8,164 bases of DNA, from positions 1-8,164 of the forward strand of contig CACXDE010000080.1 in assembly GCA_902766305.1 (NCBI GenBank), written 5' to 3'. This document shows, piece after piece, positions 6,092 through 8,164 of the stretch. The stretch is from an uncultured Ruminococcus sp. Lineage in GTDB: Bacteria; Bacillota; Clostridia; Oscillospirales; Acutalibacteraceae. The first letter of the stretch is position 1, and each line of letters begins with the position of its first letter. The notes beneath the pieces are model-generated. The model did not search any database. It saw only the letters and a program-made list of their open reading frames with translations, and had not been told where the DNA came from. The translations under genes were made by a program, and so were the position numbers.

Positions 6092-6793
6092 ATGGTCGTT
6101 GCAGGTATTGTTGCAGGCGGTACGGGTTCAAGGATGGGAGCAGACAGACCTAAGCAGATGCTTGATCTCTGCGGCAGACCTGTACTTATCAGAACAGCGG
6201 AGGCTTTTGCCCGGCATAAGGAGGTCGGACATATCATAATAGGCATTCATCTCGACTGGTATGATGAGGTAAAGAGCCTTGCGGAGAAATATCTGGGAAG
6301 TATCGTCACTGTTACAAAGGGCGGAAGCGACAGAAACGAAACTGTTCTGAATATAATACAGCGGGCAAAGCAGTTTGACGATGTGGGAGAAGAAACTATA
6401 ATCCTTACTCATGACGCTGTAAGACCGTTTGTTTCAGAAAGGATAATAGACGGCAGTATAAAGGCTATGGATAAGTATGCTATATGTACAGCGGCAGTGT
6501 CTGCTACAGATACTATAGTTGTATCCGGTGACGGTGCAGAGGTGTCTGATTTTCCGCTGAGAAGTACTATGTATCAGGTGCAGACTCCTCAGACGTTCAG
6601 GGTAGGTATGTTTGAGAAGGTGTACAGCGGTCTCAGTGATAAAGAACGAGCAGAAATAACGGATGTGTGCAAGCTTTTTCACAGAAAAGGATATGAGGTC
6701 GGTCTTATTGAAGGAGACCGCAGGAATATCAAGCTGACATATCCTGACGATATGGCTTTTGCGGAAATACTGTACAAGAAAAATTTCAGATGA
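6092..6793 (+). CDS. IspD/TarI-family cytidylyltransferase (motifs closer to TarI, ribitol-5-phosphate type)
   Basis: It transfers CMP from CTP to a sugar-alcohol phosphate in the cytoplasm. The CTP-binding loop is GIVAGGTGSRMG (5-16) with PKQ (20-22). Further motifs are GGSDRNET (77-84), LTHDAVRPF (105-113), ATDTIVVS (138-145), MYQVQTPQTF (160-169) and NIKLTYPDD (212-220). IspD makes CDP-methylerythritol for isoprenoids; TarI makes CDP-ribitol for teichoic or capsular polymers. AGG rather than AAG in the first loop, GG-x-DRNET, HDAVRPF rather than HDAARP, and MYQ-x-QTPQ are features I associate with TarI, so I lean that way. No tarJ-like reductase adjoins to confirm it. The length of 233 residues is normal. 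The start is set by AGGAGG at 6078-6083, 8 nt upstream. The gene is followed after 40 bp by the lipoprotein gene, probably in one transcript. Confidence 0.87.
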   Translation: MVVAGIVAGGTGSRMGADRPKQMLDLCGRPVLIRTAEAFARHKEVGHIIIGIHLDWYDEVKSLAEKYLGSIVTVTKGGSDRNETVLNIIQRAKQFDDVGEETIILTHDAVRPFVSERIIDGSIKAMDKYAICTAAVSATDTIVVSGDGAEVSDFPLRSTMYQVQTPQTFRVGMFEKVYSGLSDKERAEITDVCKLFHRKGYEVGLIEGDRRNIKLTYPDDMAFAEILYKKNFR

Positions 6794-6821
6794 TATTAAC
6801 AAGTCACATCTGATACTCGGG

Positions 6822-6827
6822 AAGGGG
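6822..6827 (+). promoter_or_regulatory. Ribosome site that sets the lipoprotein start at 6834
   Basis: AAGGGG lies 6 nt before ATG 6834. The reading frame is open back to an ATG at 6759 inside the cytidylyltransferase gene. That start has no ribosome site and would put 25 charged residues before the signal peptide. Confidence 0.7.
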
Positions 6828-6833
6828 TATGCT

Positions 6834-7841
6834 ATGAAAAATACAGTACATAAAAAAGTAGATAATAATCGGTCTTGCAGAACATCAAAAACACTGTACA
6901 GGTACTTTGCCGCATTGACAGCGTTTTTAGTATGTTTTAGCTTATGCGGATGCGACAGGATATTTGGAAATGACAGATATGACGACCCGTATTATGACGG
7001 CGGTTACTACAATGACGGTTACTATGACGATGACTACTATTATGATGATTATCAGACAAGTCAGAGAGTTCCGAATCTGATAAGCCATTACATAGATGTA
7101 GGTCAGGGTGACTGTGAATTTATAGAGTTTCCGGACGGCGAAACTATGATTATAGATGCAGGACCTTCTGAAAGCGGAAGCAATGTTGTACGCTATATCC
7201 GCAATTTGGGATATGACAGGATAGATTATGTGGTAATTACACATCCTCATTCAGATCATATCGGCGGTATGAAAAAGGTTATAGACGCATTTGATATAGG
7301 CGCTGTATATATGCCAAAGGTGGAGACGACAACTTCTACATATGAAAATCTGCTGAAAGCTATTCAGAGTAAAAACAAGAAGATAAAGACGCTCAAGGCA
7401 AAAACAAGGATATTTGACAGCGGCGACAGTTCATTGAAAGTTGAAACACTTGCACCGAACAGCACAAGCTATGAAGATCTGAATGATTACTCAGCGGTTC
7501 TGAAAATAACCTACGGTAAAGTCAGACTTCTGTATATGGGAGATGCGGAAACAGTTTCTGAACGTGAGATTCTGAAAAAGAATTATGATGTGTCTGCTGA
7601 TATAGTAAAGGTAGGTCATCACGGGAGTTCTTCTTCATCAAGTAAGAATTTTGTGAACAAGGTAGGCGCACAGTATGCGATAGTTTCGGTTGGCGCGGAC
7701 AACGATTATAATCACCCCAGCAGTCAGATCGTCAGCAGATGGAACAAATCCGGCGCCCAGGTTCTCCGTACCGACAAATACGGCGATATAGTTGTCACTA
7801 CAAACGGCGACAAATTTGACATTGATACCGAGAAGGAGTAA
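6834..7841 (+). CDS. Lipoprotein with ComEC-like metallo-beta-lactamase-fold hydrolase domain
   Basis: The protein has 335 residues. A basic N-terminus and hydrophobic segment (23-37) end in the lipobox LCGC with Cys40, so it should be a lipoprotein outside the membrane. A stalk of 25 residues (49-73) is almost only Tyr (11) and Asp (9). From about 81 it is a metallo-beta-lactamase fold of the ComEC C-terminal type: HYIDVGQGDCEFIEFPDG (85-102), IIDAGP (106-111), metal site THPHSDHIGG (136-145, His137, His139, Asp141, His142), MGDAE (235-239, Asp237), VGHHGSSSSSS (260-270) and NHPSS (293-297). In ComEC this domain is proposed to cut the DNA strand not taken up. A nuclease or phosphodiesterase role is inferred; the substrate is unknown. 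There are no ComEC membrane channel segments here. The last codons end 12 bp before a heptad array. Confidence 0.87.
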   Translation: MKNTVHKKVDNNRSCRTSKTLYRYFAALTAFLVCFSLCGCDRIFGNDRYDDPYYDGGYYNDGYYDDDYYYDDYQTSQRVPNLISHYIDVGQGDCEFIEFPDGETMIIDAGPSESGSNVVRYIRNLGYDRIDYVVITHPHSDHIGGMKKVIDAFDIGAVYMPKVETTTSTYENLLKAIQSKNKKIKTLKAKTRIFDSGDSSLKVETLAPNSTSYEDLNDYSAVLKITYGKVRLLYMGDAETVSEREILKKNYDVSADIVKVGHHGSSSSSSKNFVNKVGAQYAIVSVGADNDYNHPSSQIVSRWNKSGAQVLRTDKYGDIVVTTNGDKFDIDTEKE

Positions 7842-7852
7842 GTTTTTAAAGC

Positions 7853-7894
7853 TCAGAGCTCAGAGTGCAGAGCTCAGAGTGCAGAGCTCAGAGC
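7853..7894 (+). repeat. Heptanucleotide tandem repeat, six units
   Basis: There are six perfect-period 7-bp units of consensus (T/G)CAGAG(C/T): TCAGAGC, TCAGAGT, GCAGAGC, TCAGAGT, GCAGAGC, TCAGAGC. Pairs form a 14-bp higher-order unit. The array begins 11 bp after the lipoprotein stop and ends 9 bp before palindromic repeat sequence. Unit length matches the array at 5930-6002, but the sequence differs. It is non-coding. Confidence 0.92.
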
Positions 7895-7903
7895 CTTGCG
7901 GTT

Positions 7904-7950
7904 TGTCATACCGAGCGTACCTTTGTCATTCCGAGCGCAGCGAGGAATCT
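7904..7950 (-). repeat. Short palindromic interspersed repeat, copy 3, with a partial copy
   Basis: The full copy is at 7924-7950, opposite in orientation to copies 1 and 2. ATTCC (7928-7932) pairs with GGAAT (7944-7948). Just before it, TGTCATACCGAGCG (7904-7917) repeats the first half of the element with one change, so the element is partly duplicated. Read forward, this stretch gives the false peptide 'CHSERSEES', a common annotation artefact. Confidence 0.82.
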
Positions 7951-7965
7951 TTTTGCACCCTCCCT

Positions 7966-8145
7966 CATTTTGTTACGTCAGTGACAAAATGCCGCCTGTC
8001 TCGCCTGCCTGCTCGTTCGGCACTTCTGTACCCCAAGGGTACTTCCTTCGGGAGCTTCGCAGAGGTGTCCACCGGACCCCAGCTCCCTCAAAGAGGGAGC
8101 TTTGTAGCCCTCCTCGTTGAGGAGGGTGGCACGGCGTAAGCCGTG
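7966..8145. repeat. GC-rich chain of five stem-loops, interspersed repeat or structured RNA
   Basis: Five hairpins lie in 180 bp. (1) 7966-7976 pairs with 7981-7991 (CATTTTGTTAC, one G-T). (2) GTACCC 8028-8033 pairs with 8037-8042. (3) AGCTCCCTC 8081-8089 pairs with 8093-8101. (4) CCCTCCTC 8108-8115 pairs with 8119-8126. (5) CACGGC 8130-8135 pairs with 8140-8145. All but the first are perfect and loops are 3-4 nt. The stretch is clearly richer in G+C than the genes. Blocks of this kind are repeated in gut Clostridia genomes, to my recollection. No gene is credible here; with the heptads and copy 3 it fills the gene-free stretch from 7842 to the window end. Confidence 0.7.
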
Positions 8146-8164
8146 ACGGGAGGAGTAATCACGA

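Noticed and set aside
6759..6833. Longer start for the lipoprotein gene
   Set aside because: It overlaps the cytidylyltransferase end, has no ribosome site, and would bury the lipoprotein signal; AAGGGG before 6834 fits better.
7853..7894. CRISPR array
   Set aside because: Units are 7 bp and contiguous with no spacers, and no cas gene is present.
8081..8103. Terminator for the lipoprotein gene
   Set aside because: The stem is perfect but only TTT follows before G, and it lies 240 bp past the stop as part of a repeat chain.
7896..8120. 74-residue forward reading frame in the repeat region
   Set aside because: It lies wholly in interspersed repeats, has no ribosome site, and its composition is that of the palindromic repeats.
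7792..8139. 115-residue forward reading frame across the lipoprotein end and the repeats
   Set aside because: It is built from the heptads, the 'SERSEES' element and the hairpin chain, overlaps the real gene and has no ribosome site. It is a repeat artefact.

Overview
The window looks like a chromosomal segment of a moderately AT-rich, low-GC Gram-positive anaerobe of the gut Clostridia, most likely Ruminococcus-like (Oscillospiraceae). This rests on strong AGGAGG-type ribosome sites, free use of AGA/AGG and ATA codons, the protein families present, and the short 'CTTCGCT...AATGACA' palindromic repeats and GC-rich hairpin repeats common in such genomes. The assignment is an inference; no rRNA or other marker gene is present. 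All genes I accept lie on the + strand.

Layout. Bases 1-342 hold a palindromic repeat copy, a Rho-independent terminator for a gene outside the window, and an extended -10 promoter with a leader of about 130 nt. This promoter drives a tightly packed group: nadB (343-1848), nadC (1838-2674, overlapping nadB by 11 bp) and an FkbM-family methyltransferase gene (2671-3726, overlapping nadC by 4 bp). NadB and NadC are steps 1 and 3 of de novo NAD synthesis from aspartate; nadA (step 2) is absent from the window. After short gaps come an Rpn/PD-(D/E)XK nuclease gene (3767-4663) with a 12-bp in-frame minisatellite, then a secreted, membrane-anchored protein of Ig-like domains (4690-5952).

Bases 5930-6037 are a repeat cluster: heptanucleotide repeats in inverted arrangement, then a second palindromic element. 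The heptads run into the last codons of the Ig-like gene. Next comes a two-gene unit: an IspD/TarI-type cytidylyltransferase (6092-6793) and a lipoprotein with a ComEC-like metallo-beta-lactamase domain on a Tyr/Asp-rich stalk (6834-7841). From 7842 to the end I see no gene. This stretch holds a second heptad array, a third palindromic element in the opposite orientation, and a GC-rich chain of five stem-loops.

Most interesting. (1) The nuclease gene has an internal ATG at 4433 with a strong ribosome site and an extended -10 upstream. This would make a 76-residue C-terminal protein, the arrangement described for Rpn toxins with an intragenic antitoxin. (2) The three palindromic elements differ by compensatory changes that keep their stem paired, and two of them sit directly beside heptad arrays. 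(3) The free-standing extracellular ComEC-like domain is unexplained. I found no CRISPR array, tRNA or rRNA, and no complete insertion sequence.
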